DNA of 64,000 nucleotides from Lysinibacillus parviboronicapiens (GCF_003049575.1 NZ_PYWI01000016.1:37049-101048); one strand, 5' to 3'; positions 29,501 to 40,115 are shown, counted from the stretch's first letter. Program-made: numbers and translations. The notes: generated by a model not told the origin, from the sequence alone.

Positions 29501-30188
29501 CACTGATATCGCAGGTACGGTTTCAGACGTCACTGAAATTCGTGAAGGTCTAAAAGAAATTACAATTGAAGGTGAAGTAGAAACACGTAAATACCAAGCA
29601 CCATACAATGCTCGTCTGAAAGTACAAGAAGGCGACTTCGTAGAACGCGGCCAAGTATTAACAGAAGGTTCTATTGATCCAAAACAATTATTAAAAGTTA
29701 AAGACGTTTCAACAGTACAAGAGTATCTGTTAAAAGAAGTACAAAAAGTATACCGTATGCAAGGGGTAGAAATTGGAGACAAACATATCGAAGTAATGGT
29801 ACGTCAAATGCTTCGTAAAGTACGTGTCATTGAAGCTGGTGATACAGAGTTACTACCAGGTTCATTACTAGATATCCACCAATTCTCAGAAGCAAATGCA
29901 GATGCTGTGATGAACGGCAAAAACCCTGCAACTTGCCGTCCTGTAATTTTAGGTATTACAAAAGCTTCTCTTGAAACAGAATCATTCTTATCTGCCGCAT
30001 CATTCCAAGAAACAACTCGTGTATTAACAGATGCTGCCATTAAAGGTAAGCGTGACGAACTTCTAGGATTAAAAGAGAACGTAATTATTGGTAAACTTGT
30101 TCCTGCAGGTACTGGTATGCAACGTTACCGTCAAATCCGTATTGAAAAAGATGAGCTTGATTTAGAAGAAACAGTTTCTGCTGAATAA
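26502..30188 (+). CDS. rpoC: RNA polymerase beta' subunit
   Basis: The 1228-residue protein starts at TTG 26502 after AAAGGGAGG. It shows the N-terminal zinc ribbon ([20 protein letters not shown], about residues 60-79), the catalytic Mg site [12 protein letters not shown] near 447-458, the bridge and trigger region with [20 protein letters not shown] (about 765-784), and second zinc cysteines [11 protein letters not shown] near 925. It is about 29 residues longer than B. subtilis RpoC; the extra sequence is a lysine- and glutamate-rich helix at about residues 600-630. Confidence 0.98.
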   Translation: MIDVNEFEYMKIGLASPDKIRSWSYGEVKKPETINYRTLKPEKDGLFCERIFGPTKDWECHCGKYKRVRYKGVVCDRCGVEVTRAKVRRERMGHIELAAPVSHIWYFKGIPSRMGLILDMSPRALEEVIYFASYVVIEPGATNLESKQLLSEKEYRAYREKFGNTFEAAMGAEAIKKLLAKIDLEDETYSLKEELKSAQGQRRTRAIKRLEVVESFRNSGNSPEWMILDVLPVIPPELRPMVQLDGGRFATSDLNDLYRRVINRNNRLKRLLDLGAPSIIVQNEKRMLQEAVDALIDNGRRGRPVTGPGNRPLKSLSHMLKGKQGRFRQNLLGKRVDYSGRSVIVVGPNLKMYQCGLPKEMAIELFKPFVMKELVERGLAHNIKSAKRKIERLNNDVWDVLEDVIREHPVLLNRAPTLHRLGIQAFEPTLVEGRAIRLHPLVCTAYNADFDGDQMAVHVPLSAEAQAEARLLMLAAQNILNPKDGKPVVTPSQDMVLGNYYLTLEREDARGEGSIFYGPNEVLIAYDTGHVHLHTRIAIKASSLHNPTFTEEQNNMFLITTVGKVIFNEILPESFPFINEPTEFNLEQETPQKYFVNLTIDEETLKELEADAAYKELDEKGKVDAQRTAVLRKHFVSVPVVNPFRKKFLGNIIAEVFKRFHITETSKMLDRMKNLGFKYSTRAGITVGVSDIVVLPDKGEILAVAQEKVDKVQAQFRRGFITEDERYDRVISSWSAAKDEIQSKLMKSLEKTNPIFMMSDSGARGNASNFTQLAGMRGLMANPAGRIIELPIKSSFREGLTVLEYFISTHGARKGLADTALKTADSGYLTRRLVDVAQDVIVREDDCGTDRGLTIGALMEGTELIEALDERIVGRHAKKTIYHPETGEVILAKDGLIDQDIARVITELGIEEVTIRSAFTCNTKHGVCKKCYGMNLATGEKVEVGEAVGIIAAQSIGEPGTQLTMRTFHTGGVAGDDITQGLPRIQEIFEARNPKGQSVITDIAGTVSDVTEIREGLKEITIEGEVETRKYQAPYNARLKVQEGDFVERGQVLTEGSIDPKQLLKVKDVSTVQEYLLKEVQKVYRMQGVEIGDKHIEVMVRQMLRKVRVIEAGDTELLPGSLLDIHQFSEANADAVMNGKNPATCRPVILGITKASLETESFLSAASFQETTRVLTDAAIKGKRDELLGLKENVIIGKLVPAGTGMQRYRQIRIEKDELDLEETVSAE

Positions 30189-30201
30189 CTAGTAACATGA
30201 G

Positions 30202-30242
30202 CTCCGAAGAGATGGATTGTTGCCATCTCTTCGGACTTTTTA
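30202..30242 (+). terminator. Terminator after rpoC
   Basis: CCGAAGAGATGG (30204-30215) and CCATCTCTTCGG (30223-30234) are perfect complements, followed by a T-run. Confidence 0.92.
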
Positions 30243-30252
30243 AAGATATTAG

Positions 30253-30281
30253 TTGACAGTGGGAATAGGTAATGTTAATAT
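30253..30281 (+). promoter_or_regulatory. Sigma-A promoter of the str operon
   Basis: TTGACA (30253-30258) and TAATAT (30276-30281) are 17 bases apart, upstream of the L7Ae-like gene. Confidence 0.8.
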
Positions 30282-30326
30282 ATTGAAGGTTGATAGTTAA
30301 CTGTCTATACTTCGGAGGATATGAAA

Positions 30327-30575
30327 ATGTCTTATGATAAAGTAAGGGCTAGTAAAACAATCATAGGTACAAAGCAAGCAGTAAAAGCAATGCGCGATGG
30401 TTCAGTAAAAGAACTTTTTGTGGCACTTGATGCAGACAATTGGGTAACCGATTTGGCCATTACTTTCGCGAGAGAAATCGGTGTGCCAATTATTCTTGTT
30501 GAGTCCAAAAAGGAACTGGGCAAGGCCTGTGGAATCCACGTTGGAGCAGCGGTTGTTGCTATTGCTGTAGAGTAG
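30327..30575 (+). CDS. rplGB: L7Ae-family K-turn binding protein (YbxF, L7Ae-like)
   Basis: This 82-residue protein is a small L7Ae/L30e domain, with SVKELFVALDADNW, VPIILVESKKELGKACGI and GAAVVAIAVE, close to B. subtilis YbxF. YbxF binds kink-turns and associates with ribosomes; the cellular role is unclear. ATG 30327 is eight bases after GGAGG; ATG 30321 is only two bases away and disfavoured. The gene leads the str operon directly before rpsL, as in B. subtilis. Confidence 0.92.
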   Translation: MSYDKVRASKTIIGTKQAVKAMRDGSVKELFVALDADNWVTDLAITFAREIGVPIILVESKKELGKACGIHVGAAVVAIAVE

Positions 30576-30621
30576 TTTTTGTGTATAAAACACAAAGACT
30601 TTGTTTTTACCCAAAAAATGA

Positions 30622-30639
30622 ACCACCTGGATGTGTGGT
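30622..30639 (+). promoter_or_regulatory. Conserved-looking hairpin before rpsL
   Basis: ACCAC (30622-30626) pairs with GTGGT (30635-30639) around CTGGATGT. I recall the same motif upstream of rpsL in other Bacillales, which suggests a leader element, but no ligand is established. Confidence 0.4.
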
Positions 30640-30673
30640 ATTAACAAGGAATAAATGAAGGGAGGAAATACCG

Positions 30674-31093
30674 ATGCCTACAATTAACCAATTAGTACGT
30701 AAGCCTCGTCAATCTAAAATCACGAAATCAAAATCACCAGCGTTAAACAAAGGATATAACTCATTTAAAAAATCTTTAACTGATGTTAAATCTCCACAAA
30801 AACGCGGTGTTTGTACTCGTGTAGGTACAATGACACCTCGTAAACCAAACTCAGCGTTACGTAAATACGCTCGTGTGCGTTTAACTAACCAAATTGAGGT
30901 TACAGCTTATATCCCAGGTGAAGGCCACAACTTACAAGAGCACAGTGTTGTTCTTATCCGTGGCGGACGCGTAAAAGACTTAGCGGGTGTTCGTTACCAT
31001 ATCGTACGTGGAGCTCTTGATACAGCTGGTGTAAACGGTCGTTTACAATCACGTTCTAAATACGGAACAAAACGCCCTAAAGAAAAAAAATAA
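30674..31093 (+). CDS. rpsL: 30S ribosomal protein S12 with substitutions at streptomycin-site positions
   Basis: The 139-residue protein is S12 of the decoding centre ([20 protein letters not shown]). Arg56 (CGT, 30839-30841) sits where B. subtilis has Lys56 and E. coli Lys43 (counting Met), the main streptomycin-resistance site. Ala104 (GCG, 30983-30985) replaces the conserved proline of VKDLPGVRYH (E. coli Pro91), another known site. Asp102, target of RimO methylthiolation, is kept. Whether this is a lineage trait or a selected allele cannot be told here. ATG follows GGGAGG. Confidence 0.97.
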   Translation: MPTINQLVRKPRQSKITKSKSPALNKGYNSFKKSLTDVKSPQKRGVCTRVGTMTPRKPNSALRKYARVRLTNQIEVTAYIPGEGHNLQEHSVVLIRGGRVKDLAGVRYHIVRGALDTAGVNGRLQSRSKYGTKRPKEKK

Positions 31094-31138
31094 TGTAACA
31101 CGATAAGTGTTATTAAATATTGAGCCTCATGTAGATGT

Positions 31139-31177
31139 CACCAATTTCAAATCTTGCTAGCAGAGTTGAAATTCGTG
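31139..31177 (+). promoter_or_regulatory. Long hairpin between rpsL and rpsG
   Basis: Twelve bases (31139-31150) pair with 31166-31177 with one mismatch. This intercistronic position is where S7 binds to repress its operon in E. coli, so an S7 operator is possible but the sequence was not matched to the 16S site. Confidence 0.45.
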
Positions 31178-31242
31178 TGGCAACTACGAACAAGGCAAAA
31201 TTTATAAAATAAATCGATAACTATTCGAAAGGAGGAAAACAC

Positions 31243-31713
31243 ATGCCTCGTAAAGGTCCTGTTTCCAAACGTGACGTGTTACCAGATCCAATTTATAGTT
31301 CAAAACTAGTAACTCGTTTAATCAATAAAATGATGGTTGATGGTAAAAGAGGTACTTCTCAAAAGATTTTATACGGTGCGTTCGAAATTGTTAAAGAACG
31401 TTCTGGTGAAAATCCAATTGAAGTATTCGAAGCTGCTCTAAACAACGTAATGCCAGTTCTTGAAGTACGCGCTCGCCGTGTTGGTGGTTCTAACTACCAA
31501 GTACCGGTTGAAGTACGTCCAGAACGTCGTACAACTTTAGGTCTTCGTTACCTAGTTAACTATTCTCGCCTTCGTGGTGAAAAAACTATGGAAGAGCGTT
31601 TAGCTAACGAAATCCTAGATGCTTCAAACAACACTGGTGCATCAGTTAAGAAACGTGAAGATATGCACAAAATGGCAGAAGCGAACAAAGCATTCGCTCA
31701 CTACCGTTGGTAA
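31243..31713 (+). CDS. rpsG: 30S ribosomal protein S7
   Basis: The 156-residue protein is the bacterial S7 length, with the N-terminal signature [17 protein letters not shown], the [14 protein letters not shown] beta-ribbon near 78-91 and a conserved helical core. It nucleates assembly of the 16S 3' domain at the 30S head. ATG follows AAAGGAGG by nine bases. Confidence 0.98.
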   Translation: MPRKGPVSKRDVLPDPIYSSKLVTRLINKMMVDGKRGTSQKILYGAFEIVKERSGENPIEVFEAALNNVMPVLEVRARRVGGSNYQVPVEVRPERRTTLGLRYLVNYSRLRGEKTMEERLANEILDASNNTGASVKKREDMHKMAEANKAFAHYRW

Positions 31714-31722
31714 TTTAACCTA

Positions 31723-31746
31723 TGTGTTAGCTAATTGGCTAACACA
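31723..31746 (+). other. Perfect hairpin between rpsG and fusA
   Basis: TGTGTTAGC (31723-31731) and GCTAACACA (31738-31746) are exact complements around a six-base loop. A weak T-rich stretch follows, so it could attenuate or mark an mRNA cleavage site. Confidence 0.5.
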
Positions 31747-31793
31747 AGGTCTTTTATACAGTCTTTACCCCAATATGGAAGGAGAAATTTCCT

Positions 31794-33872
31794 ATGAAAC
31801 GCGAATTCTCACTTGAGAATACTCGTAATATTGGGATCATGGCTCACATTGATGCTGGTAAAACAACAACAACTGAGCGTATCCTTTATTACACTGGTAA
31901 GATTCACAAAATCGGTGAAACTCATGAAGGCGCTTCTCAAATGGACTGGATGGAGCAAGAGCAAGAACGTGGTATTACAATCACTTCTGCTGCAACAACA
32001 GCCCAATGGGCAGGCCACCGTGTAAACATCATCGATACTCCTGGACACGTAGACTTCACTGTAGAAGTAGAACGTTCATTACGCGTACTTGACGGTGCTG
32101 TAACAGTACTAGATGCTCAATCTGGTGTTGAGCCTCAAACTGAAACTGTATGGCGTCAAGCTACAACATACGGTGTTCCACGTATTGTATTCATTAACAA
32201 AATGGATAAAACAGGAGCAGATTTCTTATATTCTGTAGGAACTCTACATGATCGTTTACAAGCAAACGCTCACCCTGTCCAATTACCTATCGGAGCTGAA
32301 GATCAGTTCTCTGCAATCATTGACTTAGTTGAAATGAAAGCAACTTTCTACGGCGACGAAAAAGGTACTGCAGTAACTGAAGGTGAAATCCCTGAAGAAT
32401 ACCGCGAACAAGCTGAAGAATACCGTGAAAAACTAATCGACGCTGTTGCAAGTGTTGATGAAGAAATCATGGAGAAATATTTAGAAGGCGAAGAAATTAC
32501 TGTTGCTGAACTTAAAGCGGCTATCCGTCGTGCTACGATCGCAGTAGAATTCTACCCAGTAATCTGTGGTACAGCATTCAAACACAAAGGCGTACGCCCA
32601 ATGTTAAATGCAGTTATCGATTATTTACCATCTCCAGTTGATGTACCAGCAATCAAAGGTACTTCAGTTGATGGTGACGAAGAGTTAGAACGTAAATCTT
32701 CTGATGAAGAGCCATTCTCAGCTCTTGCATTCAAAGTTATGACTGACCCATTCGTAGGTAAATTAACTTTCTTCCGTGTGTACTCTGGAACATTAGATTC
32801 AGGTTCATACGTACAAAACTCTTCTAAAGGTAAACGTGAACGTGTAGGTCGTATCCTACAAATGCACGCTAACTCTCGTGAAGAGATTTCTAAAGTATTC
32901 GCTGGGGACATCGCAGCAGCAGTAGGTCTTAAAGATACTACTACTGGTGATACTCTATGTGACGAGAAAAACCTAGTTATTCTTGAATCAATGGAATTCC
33001 CTGAGCCAGTAATTTCTCTTTCTGTAGAACCAAAATCAAAAGCTGACCAAGATAAAATGGGTCAAGCTTTACAAAAACTTCAAGAAGAGGATCCAACTTT
33101 CCGTGCACACACTGACACAGAAACTGGACAAACAATCATCTCAGGTATGGGTGAGCTTCACCTTGATATCTTAGTTGACCGTATGCGCCGTGAATTTAAA
33201 GTAGAAGCTAACGTAGGTGCTCCAATGGTATCTTACCGTGAGACATTCCGTGGCTCTGCAAAAGTTCAAGGTAAATTCACTCGCCAATCTGGTGGTCGTG
33301 GACAATACGGAGACGTAACGATTGAGTTCTCTCCAAATGAAGAAGGTAAAGGCTTTGAATTCGAAAACGCTATCGTTGGTGGTGTAATACCTCGTGAATA
33401 CATCCCTGCAGTTGAAGCAGGTCTTCGTGACTCTCTTGACCGCGGTGTAGTAGCTGGTTACCCTCTAATCGACATTAAAGCGAAATTAGTATTCGGTTCT
33501 TACCATGACGTTGACTCGAATGAGATGGCGTTCAAAATTGCTGCATCTATGGCTCTTAAAGAAGCATCGAAACAATGTGACGCTGTTATTTTAGAACCAA
33601 TGATGAAAGTTGAAGTTGTAATTCCAGAAGAGTACCTTGGTGATATCATGGGTAACATTACTTCTCGTCGCGGACGCGTTGAGGGTATGGATGCTCGCGG
33701 TAACTCTCAAGTTGTTCGTGCAATGGTTCCGTTAGCGGAAATGTTTGGTTACGCAACAACTCTTCGTTCTGCAACGCAAGGTCGCGGTGTATTCTCAATG
33801 ACATTTGATCATTATGAAGAAGTACCAAAATCAATCGCTGCTGAAATCATCAAAAAAAATAAAGGTGAATAA
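31794..33872 (+). CDS. fusA: Elongation factor G
   Basis: The 692-residue translocase has G1 [15 protein letters not shown] at residues 17-31, G3 DTPGHVDF near 82-89 and G4 NKMD near 136, followed by domains II-V. It uses GTP to move tRNA and mRNA through the ribosome. ATG follows AAGGAG. No substitution known for fusidic acid resistance was recognised by eye. Confidence 0.98.
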   Translation: MKREFSLENTRNIGIMAHIDAGKTTTTERILYYTGKIHKIGETHEGASQMDWMEQEQERGITITSAATTAQWAGHRVNIIDTPGHVDFTVEVERSLRVLDGAVTVLDAQSGVEPQTETVWRQATTYGVPRIVFINKMDKTGADFLYSVGTLHDRLQANAHPVQLPIGAEDQFSAIIDLVEMKATFYGDEKGTAVTEGEIPEEYREQAEEYREKLIDAVASVDEEIMEKYLEGEEITVAELKAAIRRATIAVEFYPVICGTAFKHKGVRPMLNAVIDYLPSPVDVPAIKGTSVDGDEELERKSSDEEPFSALAFKVMTDPFVGKLTFFRVYSGTLDSGSYVQNSSKGKRERVGRILQMHANSREEISKVFAGDIAAAVGLKDTTTGDTLCDEKNLVILESMEFPEPVISLSVEPKSKADQDKMGQALQKLQEEDPTFRAHTDTETGQTIISGMGELHLDILVDRMRREFKVEANVGAPMVSYRETFRGSAKVQGKFTRQSGGRGQYGDVTIEFSPNEEGKGFEFENAIVGGVIPREYIPAVEAGLRDSLDRGVVAGYPLIDIKAKLVFGSYHDVDSNEMAFKIAASMALKEASKQCDAVILEPMMKVEVVIPEEYLGDIMGNITSRRGRVEGMDARGNSQVVRAMVPLAEMFGYATTLRSATQGRGVFSMTFDHYEEVPKSIAAEIIKKNKGE

Positions 33873-33885
33873 TTGAATTTTCATC

Positions 33886-33914
33886 TTGCATAAAGTATAA
33901 CTAATTTGTAAGCT
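33886..33914 (+). promoter_or_regulatory. Candidate promoter of tuf
   Basis: TTGCAT (33886-33891) and TAAGCT (33909-33914) are 17 bases apart in the 134-base fusA-tuf gap. Extra transcription of tuf is plausible because EF-Tu is the most abundant factor. Confidence 0.45.
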
Positions 33915-34006
33915 ATGATTGCAGGATAGGGGATGGGCCCGTTCTCTATCAGCATTCATTCTATAAATTTCAAAAAAAACATATAATTTTGAGGAGGCAA
34001 TCTCTA

Positions 34007-35194
34007 ATGGCTAAAGAAAAATTTGACCGTTCAAAAACGCATGCTAACATTGGTACAATCGGACACGTTGACCATGGTAAAACTACTTTAACTGCTGCAA
34101 TCGCTACAGTACTTTCTAAAAAAATGGGTGGTACAGCTAAATCTTACGCTGACATCGATAACGCACCTGAAGAAAAAGAACGTGGTATCACAATCAATAC
34201 TTCTCACGTAGAATACGAAACAGAATCTCGTCACTATGCACACGTTGACTGCCCAGGACACGCTGACTATGTTAAAAACATGATCACTGGTGCTGCACAA
34301 ATGGACGGCGGTATCTTAGTAGTATCTGCTGCTGATGGCCCAATGCCACAAACTCGTGAACACATCCTTTTATCTCGTCAAGTAGGTGTTCCATACTTAG
34401 TAGTATTCATGAACAAATGTGATATGGTTGACGACGAAGAATTATTAGAATTAGTAGAAATGGAAATCCGTGACCTACTATCTGAATATGAATTCCCAGG
34501 CGACGATATCCCTGTAATTAAAGGTTCTGCTCTTAAAGCTCTTGAAGGCGAAGCAGAATGGGAAGAAAAAATCGTTGAATTAATGGACGCTGTAGACTCT
34601 TACATCCCAACTCCAGAACGTCAAACTGACAAACCATTCATGATGCCTGTTGAGGACGTATTCTCAATCACTGGTCGTGGTACAGTTGCAACTGGCCGTG
34701 TTGAACGTGGTCAAGTTAAAGTTGGTGACGTAGTTGAAATCGTAGGTATTACTGAAGAAGCTAAATCTACAACTGTAACTGGCGTTGAAATGTTCCGTAA
34801 ATTATTAGACTACGCTGAAGCTGGTGACAACATCGGTGCTTTACTTCGTGGTGTAGCTCGTGAAGAAATCCAACGTGGTCAAGTATTAGCTAAACCAGGC
34901 TCAATCACTCCACACACAAACTTCAAAGCTGAAGTTTATGTTTTATCTAAAGAAGAGGGTGGCCGTCATACTCCATTCTTCTCTAACTACCGTCCTCAGT
35001 TCTACTTCCGTACAACTGACGTAACAGGTATCTGTAACTTACCAGAAGGCGTTGAAATGGTAATGCCTGGTGATAACATCGAAATGACAGTAGAACTTAT
35101 CGCTCCAATCGCTCTTGAAGAAGGTACTAAATTCTCTATCCGTGAGGGTGGCCGTACTGTAGGCGCTGGCGTAGTTGCTTCTATCCAAAAATAA
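34007..35194 (+). CDS. tuf: Elongation factor Tu
   Basis: From ATG 34007 the protein is 395 residues, with G1 GHVDHGKTT at about 19-27, G3 DCPGHAD near 81-87 and G4 NKCD near 136. It delivers aminoacyl-tRNA to the A site. AGGAGG lies ten bases upstream; an in-frame extension to 33989 would cross that site and is rejected. Two terminators follow. Confidence 0.98.
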   Translation: MAKEKFDRSKTHANIGTIGHVDHGKTTLTAAIATVLSKKMGGTAKSYADIDNAPEEKERGITINTSHVEYETESRHYAHVDCPGHADYVKNMITGAAQMDGGILVVSAADGPMPQTREHILLSRQVGVPYLVVFMNKCDMVDDEELLELVEMEIRDLLSEYEFPGDDIPVIKGSALKALEGEAEWEEKIVELMDAVDSYIPTPERQTDKPFMMPVEDVFSITGRGTVATGRVERGQVKVGDVVEIVGITEEAKSTTVTGVEMFRKLLDYAEAGDNIGALLRGVAREEIQRGQVLAKPGSITPHTNFKAEVYVLSKEEGGRHTPFFSNYRPQFYFRTTDVTGICNLPEGVEMVMPGDNIEMTVELIAPIALEEGTKFSIREGGRTVGAGVVASIQK

Positions 35195-35196
35195 TT

Positions 35197-35254
35197 TTAG
35201 CGCAAGCTAATTTTTCTAAACCAATCTGTAGGGACGCTTACAGATTGGTTTTTT
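35197..35254 (+). terminator. Tandem terminators after tuf
   Basis: A small stem TTAGC/GCTAA (35197-35210) with five T is followed at once by a strong one: AACCAATCTGTA (35219-35230) with TACAGATTGGTT (35239-35250) and a T-run. Confidence 0.92.
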
Positions 35255-35288
35255 ATGTTAAAATTAGATGAGAAAGGGGTGCTTGTGC

Positions 35289-35978
35289 ATGGAAATGAAA
35301 GTTTTATTGATAGAAGATGATCCATCAATTTTTGGAATGATTAAACAGCGTTTTGCGCAATGGTCACTGCAAGTTGTAGGTCCAAGAAATTTTCTAAAAG
35401 TGATGGATGATTTTATAGAAGAGAAACCGCAACTAGTATTAATTGATATTCAACTACCTGCTTATGATGGTTTTCATTGGTGTCGAGAAATTAGACATAT
35501 CTCGAAGGTACCAATTCTCTTTCTATCATCACGAGATCACCCTATGGATATGGTGATGGCCATGCAAATGGGTGCTGATGATTTTATACAAAAACCTTTT
35601 CATATGGAAGTATTAGTTGCAAAGGTACAGGCCATTTTGCGGCGTACGTATGACTATGTAGAAGAAAAGATGGAAGTCACACGTTTTAATGGTGCTGTTA
35701 TTGATTATGCAAGAAGCGAGATAATGTTTGAAGGACAATTGGTTTCTTTGACAAAAAATGAACTTTTTATCTTAAGGGTTTTAGTGGAAAAGGCTAATCA
35801 AATTGTCTCAAGAGATGATCTAATGAGAAAATTATGGGACGATGAGCGCTTTGTTAATGATAATACATTGTCTGTAAATGTAAATCGTTTACGCACAAAG
35901 CTTGAAGATATAGGATTACAGGAAGTCATTTTAACAAAAAAAGGGCTAGGCTATATGGCGTTATCGCAAGGGATGTGA
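35289..35978 (+). CDS. OmpR-family response regulator, BceR/GraR type
   Basis: From ATG 35289 the protein is 229 residues: a receiver domain with acidic pocket IEDD (8-11), phosphoacceptor Asp53 in LIDIQLPAYDGF and the conserved Lys in IQKPF near 100, then a winged-helix DNA-binding domain (about 130-229). Pairing with an intramembrane-type kinase and a BceAB-like transporter marks it as a regulator of peptide-antibiotic response. AAAGGGGTG lies seven bases upstream. The next gene begins right after its stop. Confidence 0.9.
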   Translation: MEMKVLLIEDDPSIFGMIKQRFAQWSLQVVGPRNFLKVMDDFIEEKPQLVLIDIQLPAYDGFHWCREIRHISKVPILFLSSRDHPMDMVMAMQMGADDFIQKPFHMEVLVAKVQAILRRTYDYVEEKMEVTRFNGAVIDYARSEIMFEGQLVSLTKNELFILRVLVEKANQIVSRDDLMRKLWDDERFVNDNTLSVNVNRLRTKLEDIGLQEVILTKKGLGYMALSQGM

Positions 35979-37001
35979 TTGTGGGTGCTTCTATTATTCT
36001 TAAAAGAGCGACTAACATGGATAGGATTTCATTTATTTATAATAGTTGTTCTGAATGTACTATTTTCTTTAGATGTGGGTTTAATGAGCATTTCCATTAC
36101 GTATGTTAATATTTGCATGGTAGTTAGCTTTACAGTCTTTTTGCTGTGGCGTTATATTGTTGAAGTAGGTCAATTGAAAGATTTCCTGGGAAATGTGGAT
36201 GGGCAGTTAGATGACGTTCATAGTAAAAACTTAGACCTATCACCTTTTCAAGATGCTTATTTTGCGAAGATTGAAGATGTATTTTATGTAAAGGATATGG
36301 AATTGAACAAGGCGAAAGTTCAGTTACAAGAGTATACAGACGAGCTTTTGGCATGGGTACATGAAGTGAAGGCACCTTTAACATCTATTAACTTAATGTT
36401 ATCCCAAATAGAGGATTTAGCATTACGTCGCAAACTAGAGCATGAGTGGCTCAGATTGCATTTATTAGTCGATCAGCAGCTGCATCAAACTCGTCTTGCT
36501 TCAATTGAAAAAGATAACTATATGACCGAAATGGAGCTGCGTACTGTTGTTTACAAGGAAATCCGTGCAATGCAGCCGTGGTGTTTGGAAAAGGGTATAG
36601 GTTTTGATGTAGCAGAACTATCGGAGATGGTAATGACGGATGGTAAATGGTTAGCTTTTATCGTACGGCAAATTCTATCAAATGCTATAAAATACAGTCC
36701 TACCAATACTGACATTGTAATCTTTACGGAAGTAGATGTCACTGGCGCAATATTGCTACATATACAAGATGAAGGTATTGGTATTCGAAAAGAGGATTTG
36801 CCACGTATCTTTCAAAAGTCGTATACGGGGACTGCTGGTAGGGAGTCGGCACAATCAACAGGTATGGGTTTATACCTAGCACATAATGTTGCACTGAAAA
36901 TCGGCATTCGTATTAGCGTGCAATCGGAGGCTGGTGAAGGTTCCATTTTCACATTACGTTTCCCCTTGCAAAATGAATATGTCAAACTAACAGGTAGATG
37001 A
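35979..37001 (+). CDS. Intramembrane-sensing histidine kinase, BceS type
   Basis: The 340-residue kinase has two transmembrane helices (about 10-28 and 35-58) with almost no extracytoplasmic loop, typical of kinases that receive their signal from a partner transporter. The H-box AWVHEVKAPLTS has phosphoacceptor His128; the ATPase domain shows the N-box QILSNAIKYSP near 228 and G-boxes DEGIGI and TGMGLYLAHN. TTG 35979 directly follows the regulator stop and is six bases from AAGGG; GTG 35985 is the alternative. Its stop codon lies within the terminator stem. Confidence 0.9.
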   Translation: MWVLLLFLKERLTWIGFHLFIIVVLNVLFSLDVGLMSISITYVNICMVVSFTVFLLWRYIVEVGQLKDFLGNVDGQLDDVHSKNLDLSPFQDAYFAKIEDVFYVKDMELNKAKVQLQEYTDELLAWVHEVKAPLTSINLMLSQIEDLALRRKLEHEWLRLHLLVDQQLHQTRLASIEKDNYMTEMELRTVVYKEIRAMQPWCLEKGIGFDVAELSEMVMTDGKWLAFIVRQILSNAIKYSPTNTDIVIFTEVDVTGAILLHIQDEGIGIRKEDLPRIFQKSYTGTAGRESAQSTGMGLYLAHNVALKIGIRISVQSEAGEGSIFTLRFPLQNEYVKLTGR

Positions 37002-37025
37002 CGAAAATGTCACCTACCTTTTTAT
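36992..37025 (+). terminator. Terminator overlapping the end of the kinase gene
   Basis: AGGTAG-TGAC pairs with GTCA-CTACCT around GAAAAT, with five T following. The 5' arm includes the last kinase codons. It separates the two-component genes from the transporter genes. Confidence 0.88.
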
Positions 37026-37052
37026 ATTGTCATGTAAAACACACGAAATGAT

Positions 37053-37082
37053 TTCACAGACAGGGTACACTTGGACTATAGA
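37053..37082 (+). promoter_or_regulatory. Candidate regulated promoter of the ABC transporter genes
   Basis: TTCACA (37053-37058) and TATAGA (37077-37082) are 18 bases apart. A weak promoter here would fit activation by the adjacent response regulator, but no binding repeat could be assigned with confidence. Confidence 0.4.
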
Positions 37083-37097
37083 AAGGGGCGCGACTAA

Positions 37098-37859
37098 GTG
37101 GCAGTTTTAATTGGACGTAAAGTTAAAAAAGTTTATGGTAAAAAATCAACGGCTCAGGAAGTATTAAAGGGCATTGATGTAGAAGTTAATAAAGGTGAAT
37201 TTGTAGGCATTATGGGTCCCTCTGGTTCAGGCAAGACCACATTATTAAATGTTTTGTGTTCGATTGACTTTGCGACTGAGGGCGTTATCGAAATAAATGG
37301 TCAAAGTTTACGTGGTATGAAGGAAAAGGCACTGGCTAATTTTCGCCGTGAACAGTTAGGTTTCATTTTCCAAGATTATAATTTACTTGATACTTTAACA
37401 GTGAAAGAAAATATTTTATTGCCTTTAGCGATTGGTAAATTACCAAAAGCTGTTGCGGAAAGCCGTGTTAAGGAGCTGACGCATTTATTAGGGATTACAG
37501 ATATTTTACATAAATATCCGAATGAAATATCAGGAGGCCAAAAGCAACGCACATCTGCTGCGCGTGCCCTTATTACAAATCCATCACTTGTGTTTGCGGA
37601 TGAACCTACAGGTGCGCTCGATTCCAAATCGGCTACTGCGCTTCTAAAAAACCTACAAAGTATCAATGAAGCAAAAGAGGCGACGATTATGATGGTTACG
37701 CACGATGCAGTGGCAGCAAGCTTCTGTACACGTGTTTTGTTTTTAAAGGATGGACTCATTTATAGTGAGCTATATAAAGGTGATAAGACAAGACAGGCAT
37801 TTTTCCAGGAAATTATGCATACGCAAAGTGTGCTAGGTGGTGACGGTTATGAGTCTTAG
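37098..37859 (+). CDS. ABC transporter ATPase, BceA type
   Basis: The 253-residue ATPase belongs to the MacB/BceA/LolD class: Walker [10 protein letters not shown] near residues 40-48, Q-loop in IFQDYNLL, signature ISGGQKQR near 144, Walker [13 protein letters not shown] near 164-175 and the switch His in MVTHD. BceA-like proteins energise a membrane permease that frees lipid-II-cycle targets from peptides such as bacitracin. GTG start follows AAAGGGGCG. Its end overlaps the permease start by 11 bases. Confidence 0.92.
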   Translation: MAVLIGRKVKKVYGKKSTAQEVLKGIDVEVNKGEFVGIMGPSGSGKTTLLNVLCSIDFATEGVIEINGQSLRGMKEKALANFRREQLGFIFQDYNLLDTLTVKENILLPLAIGKLPKAVAESRVKELTHLLGITDILHKYPNEISGGQKQRTSAARALITNPSLVFADEPTGALDSKSATALLKNLQSINEAKEATIMMVTHDAVAASFCTRVLFLKDGLIYSELYKGDKTRQAFFQEIMHTQSVLGGDGYES

Positions 37860-39828
37860 TAAACTCGTGTTCCGCAGTATGAAGAAAAATATGAAGCATT
37901 ATTACTTATATTTCTTCGCACTTATTTTTAGTGTCACACTCTATTTTTCTTTTGTGACATTGCAGAATAATGCTGAAGTGCTAGCTACTGTACAGAAGAG
38001 TGGTACAGCAACTGCAGGTTTTGAAGCTGCGACATATATCTTGTACTTTATCATTTTGTTCTTCGTGTTGTATGCTAACCATTTATTTATGAAGCGTCGC
38101 AGTAAGGAAGTTGGTTTGTATCAGTTAATAGGAATGACAAAGGGTCTTATTGTACGCTTGTTGGCGGTAGAAAATATTTTATTATTTGTTGGAGCTGTTA
38201 TTCTAGGCATGACAGCAGGCTTTTTTAGCTCACGTTTCTTCGCGATGGTTTTACTTCGTGTACTAGAAAAAGAAGCACTTGTGACAATGACGTTCAGTAC
38301 ACAGGCTTTACAGCAGTCTATTGTAGTATTCGCGATTCTCTTGGTAATAGTGCTAGCGCAGATGGCATGGATGATTCAACGTGTATCTTTGCTATCGTTA
38401 TTTAGTGCTTCTAAGCAGGCAGACGAGCGTGTAAAACGTTTCAGTCCACTACAAATGATGATTGGCTTCTTAGGGCTTGTATTAATTGCATATGGATACT
38501 ATGCATCAACGAAACTATTCGATATTGAGTCCACTGGCAATCTGTTTGTCAATATGATAATTATTTTAGCGTCAACAATTGGTGGGACATTCCTTGTATT
38601 CCGCTTTTCAGTTGCGTTTATTATGAATTCAGTTCGCTTAAAGAAAAATGGGCATTTATCTGTGCATGATGTATTAGCATTAACACCGATTATGCACCGT
38701 ATGAAAAGTAACGCAAAATCATTGACGCTTATTACTGTTTTAACGGGTGTATCACTTGGGGTTACAACATTATCTTATATTGCATATTATTCTTCTGAAG
38801 CATCGGCATACAGCCAAGTACCAGGAGATTATATATTACTTGAAGATAACGGGCAGGAATTCTTACAGACGCTAAAGCAAAATAACATTGCCTATAACAA
38901 GGTTGATTACAGATTACAGGCCGTAACAGCTTCAGTAGCGCAATTATTACCGAAGGATCAAAAAGATAGTCCCTTTTATAATATGAAAGGTACTATTTAT
39001 ACCGTTCCACTTTCTGATTATCGACAAAGTGTGCCCGAAGCTTCAATGTCAGGAAATGATGTCATCTTAACAAATTATGGTGGTTACATGGCTGAAATGT
39101 TCCCGTTGGAAAAGGATCATGATATGGTCGTAACTGTGGGCGAACATGAGGAAACATTTCATGTCATAGATGTGCAAGATAAAAGTATTATCAGTGGCAT
39201 TGTGACTGCTGGTGGAGGTGGACCAATCTTTGTAGTAACAGACAAATTGTTTGAAAAGCTAGCTAAGTATTCAAATGAATCACAGTGGCATAAACAAACT
39301 TCCATTACATTAAAATCAAAAGAAGATTTAGCTTTAGCTGAAAAACTATATAGACAATCGGGTGCAGGTGTTATCTCTTCTATAGATAGTGAAGGCGAAA
39401 CAAAAAGCTACAAGCAAGCCTCTTTTGAGGGTAAGCGCAAAGAGAATATCGAAACCTTGGGAATAACGATATTCACGACGGCTTTCTTAGGCTTAGCCTT
39501 TTTAATGACAACAGGAAGTATTTTGTACTTTAAACAAATGTCCGAAGCTGAAGAGGAACGAGGTTCATATACAATTTTAAGAAAGATTGGTTTTGCAGAG
39601 CGAGATATTATGAAAGGAATCTATATGAAGCAAGCCTTTAACTTTGGTGTACCTTTGCTCATTGGATTACTTCATAGTTACTTTGCAGTTAAATCGGGTT
39701 GGTTTTTATTCGGCACAGAGCTAACGACGCCTCTGTGGATAGCTATGATTTGCTATATAGCACTATACGCTATTTTTGCAGTACTCTCTGTCGGCTATTA
39801 TAAAAAAGTTATCCGAGAGTCTTTGTAA
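37849..39828 (+). CDS. FtsX-domain ABC permease, BceB type
   Basis: From ATG 37849 the permease has 659 residues: an N-terminal helix (about 17-36), further helices to about 300, a large extracytoplasmic domain of roughly 200 residues (about 315-530), and three C-terminal helices. That ten-helix arrangement with a domain between helices 7 and 8 is characteristic of BceB, which both exports or releases the peptide and signals flux to the kinase. The antibiotic recognised cannot be read from sequence. AGGTGGTGA lies six bases upstream. Confidence 0.9.
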   Translation: MSLSKLVFRSMKKNMKHYYLYFFALIFSVTLYFSFVTLQNNAEVLATVQKSGTATAGFEAATYILYFIILFFVLYANHLFMKRRSKEVGLYQLIGMTKGLIVRLLAVENILLFVGAVILGMTAGFFSSRFFAMVLLRVLEKEALVTMTFSTQALQQSIVVFAILLVIVLAQMAWMIQRVSLLSLFSASKQADERVKRFSPLQMMIGFLGLVLIAYGYYASTKLFDIESTGNLFVNMIIILASTIGGTFLVFRFSVAFIMNSVRLKKNGHLSVHDVLALTPIMHRMKSNAKSLTLITVLTGVSLGVTTLSYIAYYSSEASAYSQVPGDYILLEDNGQEFLQTLKQNNIAYNKVDYRLQAVTASVAQLLPKDQKDSPFYNMKGTIYTVPLSDYRQSVPEASMSGNDVILTNYGGYMAEMFPLEKDHDMVVTVGEHEETFHVIDVQDKSIISGIVTAGGGGPIFVVTDKLFEKLAKYSNESQWHKQTSITLKSKEDLALAEKLYRQSGAGVISSIDSEGETKSYKQASFEGKRKENIETLGITIFTTAFLGLAFLMTTGSILYFKQMSEAEEERGSYTILRKIGFAERDIMKGIYMKQAFNFGVPLLIGLLHSYFAVKSGWFLFGTELTTPLWIAMICYIALYAIFAVLSVGYYKKVIRESL

Positions 39829-39851
39829 ACAATAATTATATGAAGAAAGTC

Positions 39852-39896
39852 AAAAAACAGTATGGCAAGCAGATGAATGCTCCATACTGTTTTTTA
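39852..39896. terminator. Bidirectional-type terminator after the Bce module
   Basis: AAAAAACAGTATGG (39852-39865) and CCATACTGTTTTTT (39882-39895) are perfect complements. Confidence 0.92.
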
Positions 39897-40086
39897 TTGT
39901 TGCCCAGGTAAAACACTGGCTCAACTGGACTGAATATTGATATGCCAGACAACTATATATCAAATGGGTGAGAGACTATGCTTGTCCTTATGAATTTTAG
40001 AAAAGCACGGTTAAGTATTTGAGAATTGACGGTGACTATGTTAATTGTGTGAAATGTCCGAAAACGTTGTGGTATAGCCTTTTGTG

Positions 40087-40115
40087 TTGCAATGTTCGTA
40101 GAAATTATATATACT
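40087..40115 (+). promoter_or_regulatory. Upstream S10-operon promoter
   Basis: TTGCAA (40087-40092) and TATACT (40110-40115) are 17 bases apart. The 190 bases before it, after the Bce terminator, show nothing I recognise. Confidence 0.65.
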
